Shown one piece after another: positions 1 through 8,346 of a DNA stretch of 64,000 bases. Each line of letters starts with the position of its first letter. Position 1 is the stretch's first letter. The notes beneath the pieces were generated by a model. The model was not told where the DNA came from and ran no database searches. It worked only from the letters and a program-made list of their open reading frames with translations. This DNA comes from Saccharicrinis fermentans DSM 9555 = JCM 21142 (lineage in GTDB: Bacteria; Bacteroidota; Bacteroidia; Bacteroidales; Marinilabiliaceae), in contig NZ_KI912107.1 in assembly GCF_000517085.1 (NCBI RefSeq), positions 4,895,980 to 4,959,979 of the forward strand. Reading direction: 5' to 3'. The position numbers and the translations under genes are program-made.

Positions 1-182
1 GAAACCTCTAGAACTTGGTTGATGAAGTTTTGATGGTGCTCAAAACCCCAGGGTTCGCTTTCGTATAGAGACGACTCTTGAATGATTGAACCTATCTGCG
101 TGTCAATTTTATTTTTGACTTCTTGTATGTTTTCAATACGCTGACCTTCGTTGCCTCCTATCAGTAATATTACCTTGTGCAT
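1..182 (-). CDS. folK: 2-amino-4-hydroxy-6-hydroxymethyldihydropteridine pyrophosphokinase (N-terminal part only)
   Basis: FolK transfers pyrophosphate from ATP to 6-hydroxymethyl-7,8-dihydropterin in folate synthesis. Only the first 60 or so codons are present; the rest lies beyond the left edge. The protein begins MHKVILLIGGNEGQR, matching the family's opening strand and GxNxG(D/Q)R loop. It continues with SSLYESEPWGFEHHQNFINQ, which fits the family's SxxYETxPWG segment and the F(L/I)NQV strand. The ATG is fixed by this motif start. It is divergent from sppA, with a 90-bp gap between the two starts. Certain as a family call; completeness cannot be judged. Confidence 0.9.
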   Translation of the reverse strand, partial: MHKVILLIGGNEGQRIENIQEVKNKIDTQIGSIIQESSLYESEPWGFEHHQNFINQVLEV

Positions 183-211
183 GATTCAAATTTGTTGAAA
201 TTATTATCGAC

Positions 212-245
212 TTGATGAAACGATAACAATTGTTTTATATATTTG
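212..245 (+). promoter_or_regulatory. candidate Bacteroidetes-type promoter of sppA
   Basis: A TATATTTG octamer at 238-245 matches the Bacteroidetes -7 consensus TAnnTTTG exactly. A TTG lies at 212-214, 23 bases upstream, at the wide end of the usual spacing. It would start transcription about 20 bases before the ATG at 273. It also argues against a TTG start at 243, which falls inside the octamer. Sequence match only. Confidence 0.4.
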
Positions 246-272
246 TTACAAATCACAAAAATAACTCAAATT

Positions 273-2036
273 ATGGCAAAATTTTTTAAATCATTACTAT
301 TAACAGTTATTGGTTCTATAGTTACTGCATTATTTATCATATTGATATTTTTTGGAGTGATAGCATCCATTGCCTCTTCTGGAGAGAAAGAAACGAAGAT
401 AAAAGAGGGTACTTTATTAACGATTGATCTGGATAAGGTAATTAAAGACAGGAGTGTGGATGATCCATTGTCTGATTTATTGGGTGAATCCCCCTTTTCT
501 CAATCGCAGTTGGGATTAAACGATATTCTAAAAAATATAAAAAAAGCACAGCGTGATGATAAAATTACAGGTATATATCTAAAATGTGGAAACCCACAGA
601 CTGGATATGCTACACTTAGCGAAATAAGAGATGAACTAAGGGCTTTTAAAGATTCAGGTAAATTTATTTATGCTTTTTCGCCTATGTATTCTCAAAAAGG
701 ATATTATTTGGCTTCCGTAGCGTCTAAAGTCTATCTTCCTCCTCATGGTATGATGGAGCTTAAAGGACTTAGCTCTCAACGTACTTTCTTCAAGGGAGCA
801 TTGGAAAAGATAGGTGTGGAGATGCAGATATTTAAACATGGAAAGTTTAAATCGGCTGTGGAACCTTATATGCTTGATCATATGAGTGAACCGTCCAAGG
901 AGCAAACCATCACTTATGTAAACTCCATATGGAATTTTATTGTCAGTGGTATCTCGGAAGCCAGAGGTGTTTCAACTACTGAAATAAATCTATTGGCCGA
1001 TAATGGAGGAATGTTTTCCAGTAATGATGTTTTTGTGGAAGGTAAGTTATTGGACGGACTTAGATACAAAGATGAGGTTATTGCAGAACTGAAGGAACTG
1101 ACTGGAACCGACGAAGATGAGGATATAGAGCAAGTTAACCTTGCCGATTATAAATCGGTTTATGTTCCGAGAGAATCTAAGGGACTCTTAAAAGATAAAA
1201 TAGCGGTGATTTATGCTGAAGGTGAAATTGATGGTTCCGATGAGGATGGTATTAATTCAGAAAAACTCAGTAAAACCATTCGGGATGCACGAAGAGATAA
1301 ATCTATTAAGGCCGTGGTGTTGCGGGTTAATTCTCCCGGAGGATCGGGTGCCGGCTCTGATATTATATGGAGAGAAGTAAAGCTTTGTAAGGAAGTGAAA
1401 CCCGTGATTGTGTCTATGGGCGACTTGGCTGCTTCGGGTGGTTATTATATAGCCTGTGTCGCCGATACTATTGTTGCCAATCCTGCTACTTTAACAGGAT
1501 CCATCGGTGTGTTTGGTATGATGGCGAATGTGAAACCGGTAGCTAATAGATGGGGCTTTACTTTTGATGGCGTGAAAACAAATAAATATGCCGATGTTCC
1601 TTCTTTGACAAGACCTTTTACGAACGATGAAAAAGCCTTGTTCCAAGGATATGTGGATCGGTTTTATGATGTGTTTAAAGGGAGGTGTGCCGATGGAAGA
1701 AATACCACCAAAGAGGCTATTGATGAGATAGGACAAGGTAGAGTGTGGAGTGGGGAAAATGCAATGGATAGAAATTTGGTGGATGTGTTAGGTGGTCTGC
1801 AGACAGCTATCCGTATCGCAAAGGAGAAAGCGGGTCTGGAAAGCGCAAGAATTAAAGAAATGCCTGAGATGTTGTCGCCAATAGAAGAGATTTTAAAGGA
1901 TATGAAAAGCGAAGCAAAAGCATTTATGACAGAGTCTTTGCTTGGAGTGGATTATCAAAAGGTGCAACAGCTAAATTCAATTAAAGAATTGCATCCTATT
2001 CAGGCAAGATTACCGTATGAATTGGAGCTGAATTAA
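273..2036 (+). CDS. sppA: signal peptide peptidase SppA, 67-kDa type
   Basis: Membrane-bound serine protease that degrades cleaved signal peptides, 587 aa, the usual length of the duplicated (67K) form. An N-terminal membrane anchor covers about residues 7-33 (a hydrophobic stretch after MAKFFKSLL). The catalytic lysine is expected in GKFKSAVEP (K193). The serine nucleophile is in GDLAASGGYY (S388), just after the VNSPGGSG strand-loop, so both halves of the Ser/Lys dyad are present. The start at 273 is chosen because the N-terminus then begins with the charged-hydrophobic anchor; an in-frame TTG 30 bases upstream lies within the promoter octamer. The gene is followed by a clear terminator and appears monocistronic. 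Confidence 0.95.
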   Translation: MAKFFKSLLLTVIGSIVTALFIILIFFGVIASIASSGEKETKIKEGTLLTIDLDKVIKDRSVDDPLSDLLGESPFSQSQLGLNDILKNIKKAQRDDKITGIYLKCGNPQTGYATLSEIRDELRAFKDSGKFIYAFSPMYSQKGYYLASVASKVYLPPHGMMELKGLSSQRTFFKGALEKIGVEMQIFKHGKFKSAVEPYMLDHMSEPSKEQTITYVNSIWNFIVSGISEARGVSTTEINLLADNGGMFSSNDVFVEGKLLDGLRYKDEVIAELKELTGTDEDEDIEQVNLADYKSVYVPRESKGLLKDKIAVIYAEGEIDGSDEDGINSEKLSKTIRDARRDKSIKAVVLRVNSPGGSGAGSDIIWREVKLCKEVKPVIVSMGDLAASGGYYIACVADTIVANPATLTGSIGVFGMMANVKPVANRWGFTFDGVKTNKYADVPSLTRPFTNDEKALFQGYVDRFYDVFKGRCADGRNTTKEAIDEIGQGRVWSGENAMDRNLVDVLGGLQTAIRIAKEKAGLESARIKEMPEMLSPIEEILKDMKSEAKAFMTESLLGVDYQKVQQLNSIKELHPIQARLPYELELN

Positions 2037-2062
2037 AGTTTATATATCTTTGTTATAATAGA

Positions 2063-2094
2063 AAGGCTGGTCTGATAAAGACAGCCTTTTTTTT
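2063..2094 (+). terminator. intrinsic terminator after sppA
   Basis: A 7-bp stem, AAGGCTG with CAGCCTT, encloses a 12-base loop and is followed by a run of T. It lies 26 bases beyond the sppA stop. Confidence 0.8.
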
Positions 2095-2127
2095 GCGAAT
2101 AAGAAATGAGCCTAGGAAATAGCTTTG
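2092..2127 (+). promoter_or_regulatory. candidate promoter of lpxK
   Basis: TAGCTTTG at 2120-2127 fits TAnnTTTG. A TTTG at 2092-2095 lies 24 bases upstream, slightly wide, and overlaps the T tract of the preceding terminator. Predicted start is near 2134, giving a leader of about 50 bases. Confidence 0.35.
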
Positions 2128-2153
2128 TACACAGTGGGATGAATAGTTTCGGT

Positions 2154-2174
2154 GAGCTCCATCTGACCATTAAA
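2154..2174 (+). promoter_or_regulatory. leader motif shared with rfbB
   Basis: GAGCTCCATCTGACCATT lies in the presumed lpxK leader, 9 bases before the ATG. It matches GAGTTCCATATGGCCATT in front of rfbB at 15 of 18 positions, and a third copy sits at 46643-46662 on the other strand. Function unknown; it could be an mRNA leader element or a coincidence. Confidence 0.3.
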
Positions 2175-2183
2175 TTTTAACAA

Positions 2184-3263
2184 ATGAAAGTAATAAATTA
2201 CATACGGATGCTGCTGTGGCCTATAGCTTTGCTATATGGTTTTGTGATTCGTATTCGTAATTTATTGTTTAATATAAATGTATTAAAGTCAGAACGTTTC
2301 TCTCTGCCCGTAATTTCAGTGGGTAATATTACTGTAGGGGGTACGGGAAAAACGCCTGTTACTGAATATGTTATTCGGTTGTTGAAGGATGATGGTAAGC
2401 TAGCTTTGTTAAGTAGAGGGTATAAAAGGGAAAGCCAGGGGGTGATTGTGGCTCATGGTTTGTCCACTGCTGCTGAGATAGGTGATGAGCCTAAGCAGAT
2501 TCTGGATAAATTCCCAGACGTGACAGTATGTGTCGCTGAGAAAAGGGTGGATGGAATTTGTAGCTTACTGGCTATGGAAGATAGACCCGATATCATTGTG
2601 TTGGATGATGCTTATCAGCACAGATATGTAAATCCGGGTTTGAATATTTTGGTGGTTGATTATCATCGTCCTCCTTGGCGCGATTGCATGCTGCCTGCAG
2701 GAGAGCTGCGGGAGCCAATGAATGGTAAGAAAAGAGCTGATATCATTTTGATTAGTAAATGCCCGGAGAATATGTCTGCGGATGAGCAGGATAAATTTGT
2801 ACGAAGAATGAAACCTTCTGATATGCAGGGTGTTTATTTTTCAACGATAGGGTACCAAAAAGTAAGGCCTGTCTTTGAGGACGCCCTAGCGTTGGATTCG
2901 GAAAAGTTATGCGATCACTCGGTGCTTTCTGTAACAGGCATTGCCAACCCTGTTCCTTTTGAGGATCATATAGCAAGGCTTGTTGGTGAAATGTCAGTCA
3001 TGAGATTCCCTGATCATCACCTCTTCAATGAGAACGATATTGAAAAAATAGCGTTGCGATTTAGTGAAATATCGAATGAAAATAAATGGGTATTAACAAC
3101 AGAAAAGGATGCGGTCAGATTTCGGCAAGTGTTGCCCAGTAGCTCGAACCTGCGTAAGTGTTTGTATTATATCCCAATTGAAATAAAAGTTTTAAGCAAT
3201 CAACAAGAAGAATTTAAAGATAAAATCATTACCTATGTTAAGCAAAATAAGAGAAACCGCTAA
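2184..3263 (+). CDS. lpxK: tetraacyldisaccharide 4'-kinase LpxK
   Basis: Phosphorylates the 4' position of the lipid A disaccharide precursor at the inner face of the cytoplasmic membrane; 359 aa, normal length. A hydrophobic N-terminal segment (about residues 6-24) is followed by the signature P-loop region VGNITVGGTGKTPVTE (about 48-63). Further on are LSRGY, the GDEP motif and the VLDDAYQHR strand that LpxK proteins share. The 3' end overlaps the next gene by 29 bp, so the two are probably co-transcribed and translationally coupled. With rfaE2, galE, rfbB and manC in the same window, it points to an LPS-bearing outer membrane. Confidence 0.95.
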   Translation: MKVINYIRMLLWPIALLYGFVIRIRNLLFNINVLKSERFSLPVISVGNITVGGTGKTPVTEYVIRLLKDDGKLALLSRGYKRESQGVIVAHGLSTAAEIGDEPKQILDKFPDVTVCVAEKRVDGICSLLAMEDRPDIIVLDDAYQHRYVNPGLNILVVDYHRPPWRDCMLPAGELREPMNGKKRADIILISKCPENMSADEQDKFVRRMKPSDMQGVYFSTIGYQKVRPVFEDALALDSEKLCDHSVLSVTGIANPVPFEDHIARLVGEMSVMRFPDHHLFNENDIEKIALRFSEISNENKWVLTTEKDAVRFRQVLPSSSNLRKCLYYIPIEIKVLSNQQEEFKDKIITYVKQNKRNR

Positions 3264-4047
3264 TTTTATATTGGAGCAGTCTAAGACTGAGGCGCGTATT
3301 GGTATCATTTTAGGTACCGGTTTGGGTGGTTTAGTGCAGGAGATAAATATTAAAAGTACGTTGGAATATGATGCTATACCTAATTTTCCGACTTCTACAG
3401 TGGAGGGGCATCATGGTCGATTGATCTTTGGTACCATAGGTGGAAAAGAGGTGGTAGCTATGCAAGGACGGTTTCATTATTATGAGGGGTACTCAATGCA
3501 AGAGCTTACTTTTCCTGTGCGCGTAATGAAATGTATAGGAATAGATACTTTATTGGTGAGCAATGCTAGTGGTGGACTTAATCCGGACTTTGTGGTTGGT
3601 GATGTAATGATTATCGATGACCATATCAATATGTTTGGAAATAATCCTTTAATGGGTAAAAATTATGATGAGCTTGGACCTCGTTTTCCGGATATGAGTC
3701 AGTGTTATTCTAAGGATTTGATTGATAGGGCATTCTCTATAGCCCAGCGTCATAACATCACACTTAAAAGAGGTGTGTATGTGGGTACTTCCGGACCTAC
3801 TTTCGAAACGCCGGCGGAATATAAGATGTTCCGTATTTTAGGCGCAGATGTAGTCGGCATGTCAACAGTTCCAGAAGTTATTGTTGCTCGTCATATGAAT
3901 ATGACTTGCTTTGGAGTTTCTATTGTAACGGATTCAGGAGTGCCGGGAGAGATCGTGGAAGTTTCGCACAAAGAAGTGCAGGAAGTAGCTGCCAAGGCTG
4001 AGCCAACCATGACCTTGGTAATAAAAGAATTGGTGGGTTCCCTATAG
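3235..4047 (+). CDS. punA: purine nucleoside phosphorylase, PNP/MTAP family
   Basis: Phosphorolysis of purine nucleosides to base and (deoxy)ribose 1-phosphate in nucleoside salvage; 270 aa, the trimeric PNP length. Visible family signatures are the phosphate-binding loop ILGTGLGGL (about 25-33), TVEGHHGRLIFG with the catalytic-loop His pair, the QGRFHYYEGYS loop, and the purine-site region GPTFETPAEY, followed by the methionine-rich strand ending MSTVPEV. The ATG lies inside the end of lpxK (29-bp overlap). Starting later would lose the conserved N-terminal helix and the spacing to the phosphate loop. A terminator follows the stop. Confidence 0.93.
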   Translation: MLSKIRETANFILEQSKTEARIGIILGTGLGGLVQEINIKSTLEYDAIPNFPTSTVEGHHGRLIFGTIGGKEVVAMQGRFHYYEGYSMQELTFPVRVMKCIGIDTLLVSNASGGLNPDFVVGDVMIIDDHINMFGNNPLMGKNYDELGPRFPDMSQCYSKDLIDRAFSIAQRHNITLKRGVYVGTSGPTFETPAEYKMFRILGADVVGMSTVPEVIVARHMNMTCFGVSIVTDSGVPGEIVEVSHKEVQEVAAKAEPTMTLVIKELVGSL

Positions 4048-4071
4048 TTTTTTATGCAATGTCCAGTATAT

Positions 4072-4105
4072 AAATCCCTCCTGCCCAGGCAAGGGGGATT
4101 TTTTA
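4072..4105 (+). terminator. intrinsic terminator after the PNP gene
   Basis: A stem of AAATCCC with GGGATTT around a loop, followed by a T-rich run. It lies between two convergent genes and may also serve the minus-strand gene. Confidence 0.6.
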
Positions 4106-4212
4106 TTTCAGAGAAACTGGCATGCCCAGTACAAATGATTGGACATACAGGGGGATGATTAATCCCAGTTAGCATTGAAAGGCGTAATAAATTTTTAATG
4201 CATTTTCCGGGT

Positions 4213-7065
4213 TTAATGTTGCTTACTTCCCGCGGTTAATACTACCGTCATCTTTTCTTGTTTCGTTTTTCCGTTTGAAGAGAAGAAATCACCATAAATA
4301 ATATATATTCCCAAGGGTGCCCTATCGTTGTGGTCTGTAGTTCCATCCCAGGTAAAAAAACCTTGTGTGCCTAATAACTCATTGTGTGCCAGTGTTTTTA
4401 TCACGATGCCATAGCGGTTGTAAATTTTAACGCTTCCTGACCAGCCTGTTTCGTCCAGTTTGTAATTAATGAGTAGATTGTCGTCTGTGCCATCCGCGTT
4501 GGGGCTGAATTCTTTTTTGTCAAGACTTAGCCATTGGAGGTCCGTTCTTAATGCATTTTCAATATATTGCGAGTTTTGTAGGGTTGGTGTGGCATACCCA
4601 CTTGCCTTTGAGGCAGATTGCCAGTTGTGAATACTGTTGGTGGTAGAATGTGGGCTGATGCGTTCCAGAGAAACACCTTCCTGGTCTCTTAATAGTTCAA
4701 AATGCATATCATTGGTGTATTCAAAGTAATCGATAAGTTGTCCTGTTTTTTTTGTAACAGCAATATTTCCCAGGTCATCATTTAGTGAGGGAAGGTGAGA
4801 TTGATTTATAAATTCGTTTTTCGCGGAGGAGTTTAATTCAGACAAAATTAAGCTGTCTTCGGTTATCACCAAGTAATCGTTGGGAAACAAAAGTTGATTT
4901 TTATCATCCACAGGTTCTAGTTCGTCTAAGACCATATCTTTAAACGAAGAGAGGTAGATGTCACTTTGGTTAAGTATTTTATTTGAGCGATTATAGAGTT
5001 CCACAAAATCAACTCCTGTAGGAATTGGATTAAATAGCACCTCATTGATGATCACGTCAAAACTGTCTATTTCTTCCGGGACTCCCAGTCTTAGTGCACG
5101 ATTGCTACTTAGTTGGTTGTCTGAAAAATCTGATATAGAAGAAAGTATATTCGCTGTGAAGGTGTGACCTGTTGGTAGATTATTTGCAAAAGAAATCTGA
5201 ACACTCTTTAAAAATATAGGCTCCCATGTAAGATTTGTAATGGTAGCTCCTTTAATTGATATGGCTGATAAGTCAAAATTATCAGGTATTTTTAAAGATT
5301 CGCTAAAGACCCATTCAAAAGAGTTGGGACTGAGGTAGGATATATATTTAAGGTAGGGGGAAATAATATCAGGGTTAAAATTAGTGACCGAATTTTCCGT
5401 TCCAGGTGTTCCTCCGTCTAAATTTGTAGCGTATTCCCAGTTGAATTCAGGTTGATGATTATTTGTATCGATGCGTTCAAGAGACCATCCGCCTTCCGAT
5501 TTAAATCCAGCGTCATCCATTACTAATGGATATTGAAACACATCGCTAACTAGCTTGTTGGCATAATATAAAACCAAAGTTCCTTTATTGTTGTTCAAGG
5601 TAGGCAGGTCTTGGATCTTGATTATCGGTAAATCCTTGGGCCAGTTTTGTTCTTCATGATCGTCAATGATGAGTACGTAGCTGTTTCCAGGAAGTTCATA
5701 GGCTGGTAGGTAGCTTTCTTTGTCGTTAATCACTATTTGCATGCCGCCCAAGTTAATGGGATACTCTCTACGATTGTATATTTCGATGTATTCGGAATTG
5801 TACAGTCCAACGCTTGGAGTTGGGTCAAGCATAAATTCTGAAAAAACAATATCATATCTTTGTGGCCTGCGATAGGTGATGTGGATGCTAGTGTCTTTTA
5901 ACATATCTCCAAATTCAGCTTGTATTCCTGAGATATGTAACTGATAGGTGCGGTCGGTAATAAATGAGCTGTCTGCTATAAATAGTAAGGTGGAATCATT
6001 CTTTAAAGTGACCGCATCAAAATTCAGTTCTCCAAGAGCACTAGCTGTGTTTAGAGTGGCGTTATCTATATTTTTATTAAAAGTAAGTTGAAGCTGATCG
6101 GATACCGGAACTGTGGCATTGGTTATCTTTATCCGTTCAAAACGATAGGTTAAGGTGGTGTCTCTTATTGTATTGCCTATGGTGTCTTTGATGTTTTTAA
6201 TGAATAATTGTCCTAACTTGGTATCGTTTAAAAAGTCCTCGAATTGAATGGTTATTGTTGATGGATTATTGATTTTAATTTTTGCAATACTATAAGATTG
6301 GTTTAACAGCGAAAAGTCCTTTAATCTAATACTAGAAATATCAATCTTTTCGCTGAATTGTATCTCGAATTTATTTCCGGCTATTAGGTGATGTGAAGTA
6401 ACCTGGGGTTTTTCTGTATCTAAATAGGCTGATCCGGATATATGGATGGGGCCAAAGCTAAATTTGTTGCTACGTGTTGAGGTGTAGTTACAATAAATTC
6501 CAAAGTAGGAGGATGCTACGATATCATTGTTAAATGCCTCCCCTTCCAGTTGATAATTTTCTGATTCTGTTTTGGTATATAATTGCCAGTTGCCCTTATC
6601 GTCGCGTAAGACGCGTACCCAAACTGATGTTGGTGAGCTGTCTAATATTTTGTCGGTACCATCAATTATCTTTATTTTATTCTCAGATGTTTGCTTGTAT
6701 AAAGACACCTCGTCCTGCGTATTGCCAATCATCACATAGTAGCCTTCCATGTTGTTGTTGAAGCTTACTTGATTGGATGCTAAATAAATAATTGCATAAT
6801 TTGAGCTGGAAGGATTAAAATCCAGATGAACAGAAAATTCCCATGTTGCATTGTTGATGGCCTTACTTGAGGTTGTTATATAGGCTTGAGAAGCTGCGGC
6901 TGGTGCATTCAACTGAAGGGTGGACGCTGCAGTATTGATGCTAAACTTATGCACATCTCCTTGCCATAAAGGGGTAGAAGAAAAGTCCCCGTCGTTCCAT
7001 GTTTCCACTACTTGGGCTGTAATAGGGGAGAATATCAAGAAGAAAAGAAAAAAAATATGCTTCAT
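4213..7065 (-). CDS. secreted lamin-tail-domain protein with a C-terminal FlgD/CHU_C-like domain, probable T9SS cargo
   Basis: 950 aa. The start is taken at MKHIFFLFFLIFSPITAQ, a classic signal peptide ending in a TAQ cleavage site; an in-frame ATG 60 bases upstream would bury it. After an ETWNDGDFSS segment typical of Bacteroidetes secreted proteins come repeated Ig-like folds with the pattern xxxFSE. Two lamin-tail domains follow: FSEFMLDP...EYIEIYNR at about residues 400-540, and INEVLFNPIP...DFVELYNRS from about 667. The last 90 or so residues (FSPNADGTDDN, IYNRYG, WDGT, PLGIYI) resemble the FlgD-like/CHU_C gliding-associated terminus used as a type B T9SS sorting signal. The porP-N operon in this window could export it. 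Its substrate or partner is unknown. Confidence 0.75.
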   Translation of the reverse strand: MKHIFFLFFLIFSPITAQVVETWNDGDFSSTPLWQGDVHKFSINTAASTLQLNAPAAASQAYITTSSKAINNATWEFSVHLDFNPSSSNYAIIYLASNQVSFNNNMEGYYVMIGNTQDEVSLYKQTSENKIKIIDGTDKILDSSPTSVWVRVLRDDKGNWQLYTKTESENYQLEGEAFNNDIVASSYFGIYCNYTSTRSNKFSFGPIHISGSAYLDTEKPQVTSHHLIAGNKFEIQFSEKIDISSIRLKDFSLLNQSYSIAKIKINNPSTITIQFEDFLNDTKLGQLFIKNIKDTIGNTIRDTTLTYRFERIKITNATVPVSDQLQLTFNKNIDNATLNTASALGELNFDAVTLKNDSTLLFIADSSFITDRTYQLHISGIQAEFGDMLKDTSIHITYRRPQRYDIVFSEFMLDPTPSVGLYNSEYIEIYNRREYPINLGGMQIVINDKESYLPAYELPGNSYVLIIDDHEEQNWPKDLPIIKIQDLPTLNNNKGTLVLYYANKLVSDVFQYPLVMDDAGFKSEGGWSLERIDTNNHQPEFNWEYATNLDGGTPGTENSVTNFNPDIISPYLKYISYLSPNSFEWVFSESLKIPDNFDLSAISIKGATITNLTWEPIFLKSVQISFANNLPTGHTFTANILSSISDFSDNQLSSNRALRLGVPEEIDSFDVIINEVLFNPIPTGVDFVELYNRSNKILNQSDIYLSSFKDMVLDELEPVDDKNQLLFPNDYLVITEDSLILSELNSSAKNEFINQSHLPSLNDDLGNIAVTKKTGQLIDYFEYTNDMHFELLRDQEGVSLERISPHSTTNSIHNWQSASKASGYATPTLQNSQYIENALRTDLQWLSLDKKEFSPNADGTDDNLLINYKLDETGWSGSVKIYNRYGIVIKTLAHNELLGTQGFFTWDGTTDHNDRAPLGIYIIYGDFFSSNGKTKQEKMTVVLTAGSKQH

Positions 7066-7120
7066 GGTGCACGGATTGTAGGAATTTAAATATTTTTGTA
7101 TGATATAAATCATCATCACC

Positions 7121-7140
7121 AACAATTTAGTTAAATTGTT
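7121..7140. promoter_or_regulatory. perfect inverted repeat between divergent genes
   Basis: AACAATTTA and TAAATTGTT form a perfect 9-bp inverted repeat with a 2-base centre, in the 120-bp gap between the lamin-tail gene and asd. It could be an operator, but short AT-rich palindromes also arise by chance. Confidence 0.3.
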
Positions 7141-7185
7141 TTATTTACGCATAAAGTTAGTTATTTAATTCTTAAACAAAGTTCA

Positions 7186-8199
7186 ATGAAAGTAGCAGTC
7201 GTTGGTGCGAGTGGCGCAGTGGGACAAGAGTTCCTAAAAGTTTTGGAGGAACGGAATTTTCCTCTAAGCGAATTGGTTTTATTTGGTTCGGCACGTAGTG
7301 CTGGAAAAGTATATGCTTTTAAGGGGGAGAATATTACGGTAAAGGAGTTAAAGCATAATGATGATTTTAAAGATGTTGATATTGCACTAACGTCAGCTGG
7401 AGGTGGTATTTCTAAAGAGTATGCAGACACAATTACCAGATACGGAGCTATCATGATTGATAATTCCAGTGCCTTTCGTATGGATGATGATGTGCCCTTG
7501 GTGGTTCCGGAGGTGAACCCGAATGATTGTAAGAATATCCCTCGAAATATTATTGCAAATCCCAATTGTACTACTATTCAAATGGTGGTGGCTTTAAAGG
7601 CTTTGGAAAATATTTCTCATATAAAAAGGGTTCATATTTCATCGTATCAATCTGCCAGCGGCGCAGGGGCTATGGGGATGGCTGAGCTGGAAAAACAAGT
7701 GAAAGAATTTGCAGAAAATAAAGATTTAACTGTTGAGAAATTTGCTCATCAATTGCTGTTTAATGTGATACCTCATGTGGATGTGTTTACAGATAACGGA
7801 TATACGAAAGAGGAAATGAAAATGTATAATGAAACAAAAAAAATTATGCATTCTGATGTGGAAGTAAGTGCCACTTGTGTTCGTGTACCAGTTATGCGAG
7901 CGCATTCCGAAGCTATCTGGGCGGAGACAGATAGAGAAGTTACGCCAGAAGAATTCCGGGCAGAATGTGAAAAAATGAAAGGGATTACTGTGGTTGATAA
8001 TCCGGATGAGAATGAATATCCGATGCCTTTTAATTTAGCAGGTGAGGATGATGTTTTTGTAGGAAGGATTCGAAAAGACTTGTCAAACCCCAATGGGATA
8101 TCGTTTTGGTGTGTGAGTGATCAGATAAAAAAAGGAGCTGCCCTGAATGCGGTTCAAATTGCCGAGTACATGATTGCCGAAGGTTTGATACAGAGATAG
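7186..8199 (+). CDS. asd: aspartate-semialdehyde dehydrogenase
   Basis: Reduces aspartyl phosphate to aspartate semialdehyde with NADPH, the branch point to lysine/diaminopimelate, threonine and methionine. 337 aa, standard length. It opens with the nucleotide-binding loop [13 protein letters not shown]. The catalytic cysteine lies in NPNCTT (C128), and the [10 protein letters not shown] motif follows. The SEAIW segment and the NPNGISFW terminal strand are also present. The ATG gives the usual two- to three-residue lead-in to the Rossmann strand. A bidirectional terminator follows. Confidence 0.96.
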   Translation: MKVAVVGASGAVGQEFLKVLEERNFPLSELVLFGSARSAGKVYAFKGENITVKELKHNDDFKDVDIALTSAGGGISKEYADTITRYGAIMIDNSSAFRMDDDVPLVVPEVNPNDCKNIPRNIIANPNCTTIQMVVALKALENISHIKRVHISSYQSASGAGAMGMAELEKQVKEFAENKDLTVEKFAHQLLFNVIPHVDVFTDNGYTKEEMKMYNETKKIMHSDVEVSATCVRVPVMRAHSEAIWAETDREVTPEEFRAECEKMKGITVVDNPDENEYPMPFNLAGEDDVFVGRIRKDLSNPNGISFWCVSDQIKKGAALNAVQIAEYMIAEGLIQR

Positions 8200-8228
8200 T
8201 ATTTAAATATACTTTTAAATAAATAAAA

Positions 8229-8260
8229 AAAAAGCTGTTCATAAATGGAGCAGCTTTTTT
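8229..8260. terminator. bidirectional intrinsic terminator between asd and the HU/SPOR gene
   Basis: The stem AAAAGCTG / CAGCTTTT is flanked by an A run on one side and a T run on the other. It lies between convergent genes, so it can work in both directions. Confidence 0.75.
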
Positions 8261-8346
8261 TATGAGTTCGTAGTTTTTATGTTTTTGTAAGCACATTCCT
8301 TAAGTGTTGCATATAGAGGAATGTGTTGGTGATATCTGTATAAATA

